Below are positions 63,687 through 64,000 of a stretch of 64,000 nucleotides of DNA, one piece after another (position 1 is the stretch's first letter; each line of letters opens with the position of its first letter). The stretch covers positions 186,001 through 250,000 of the forward strand of contig NZ_PYAT01000004.1 of NCBI RefSeq assembly GCF_003014655.1, given 5' to 3'. This DNA is from Planomicrobium soli. GTDB lineage: Bacteria > Bacillota > Bacilli > Bacillales_A > Planococcaceae. The notes beneath the pieces are model-generated. The model searched no databases and was not told where the DNA came from. It worked only from the letters and a program-made list of their open reading frames with translations. A program made the position numbers and the translations under genes.

Positions 63687-63736
63687 AAAAAGCTCTGTGG
63701 ACAGTTGCATTTCAACTATTCACAGAGCTTTTTTTA
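63687..63736. terminator. Second hairpin, likely terminator for genes on either side
   Basis: AAAAAGCTCTGTG pairs with CACAGAGCTTTTT around a 22-base inner loop with minor pairing. A and T runs on both sides allow either direction. The remaining 260 bases to the window end show nothing recognisable. Confidence 0.85.
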
Positions 63737-64000
63737 AAAGGGATATTTGAAGTCATTATTGTTCGTTATATGATCTGAGTAGTTAAGAAGAATAGATTTA
63801 TTAAAGAACAGTTGCTAGGTATCTATAAGAATTAGACTTACGACATAACTCTCGGTTAAAAATTTTATAAAAATTTTGAGGCATTAATCAATACTAAATT
63901 ACCAAGCTGGTATAAATTCTTTAATAATCCATATAAATACTAATGGATAAGGATTCATAAAAAGTAAAGACTAATGGGAAAATTAATGGATAGTTTATAT

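Overview
The window reads as chromosomal DNA of a Gram-positive, moderately low-GC Bacillota. Lipoprotein and signal-peptide types, AAGGAGG-type ribosome sites, a CcpA cre site, a SigB-like promoter, PhoP-like boxes and dense rho-independent hairpins all fit Bacillales. My best guess is a Planococcaceae member (Planococcus/Planomicrobium-like); this is inferred from gene content, with no rRNA in the window to confirm it. No tRNA, rRNA, CRISPR array or intact insertion sequence was seen.

Region 1 (about 1-10.0 kb) is a strikingly AT-rich surface-polysaccharide cluster: glycosyltransferases, a Wzy-like polymerase, a CDP-glycerol transferase, a Wzx-like flippase, two left-handed-helix acetyltransferases and GalE. 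It ends at GalU, where composition changes abruptly to the host-like background. A sugar-phosphate transferase at 62.4-63.1 kb at the far end could start such a polysaccharide. Region 2 (11-26 kb) is a mosaic of housekeeping and accessory genes: IlvA, an orphan membrane protein with hexapeptide repeats, a VapBC-type toxin-antitoxin pair, a LA2681-type HEPN protein, and divergent from it a three-part fusion of UvrD-like helicase, HsdR_N-type nuclease and LexA/S24 self-cleaving peptidase. Around these lie three copies of a dispersed element (hairpin plus exactly six 21-bp units), a SigB-like small gene with a decayed second copy, and secreted proteins behind PhoP-like direct repeats.

Region 3 (25.8-29.6 kb) is a FadR-type regulator, hydantoinase-like amidohydrolase and NCS1 permease set under a perfect -35/-10 promoter. 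Region 4 (30.2-44.1 kb) is a large catabolic operon: YesM/YesN-type two-component system, cre site, TRAP transporter, then cupin-like lyase, metallo-hydrolase, dehydrogenase, deacetylase-like protein, esterase, DapA-family aldolase/dehydratase, enolase-superfamily protein and a semialdehyde dehydrogenase. Taken together it looks like a non-phosphorylating sugar-acid pathway ending in 2-oxoglutarate.

Region 5 (44.6-60.3 kb) holds a NhaC antiporter, a broken fibronectin-repeat gene, an Ig-like secreted protein, an acyltransferase with an apparent ATT/ATC start, an AEC carrier, a pectate-lyase-fold protein, a sodium:solute symporter flanked by two 40-residue membrane proteins, a DUF1028 hydrolase, a NeuD-like acetyltransferase and an MHYT-PAS-GGDEF-EAL protein. 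Region 6 (60.3-64 kb) contains a decayed duplicate of the DUF1028-NeuD segment, then the sugar transferase and a 58-residue membrane protein.
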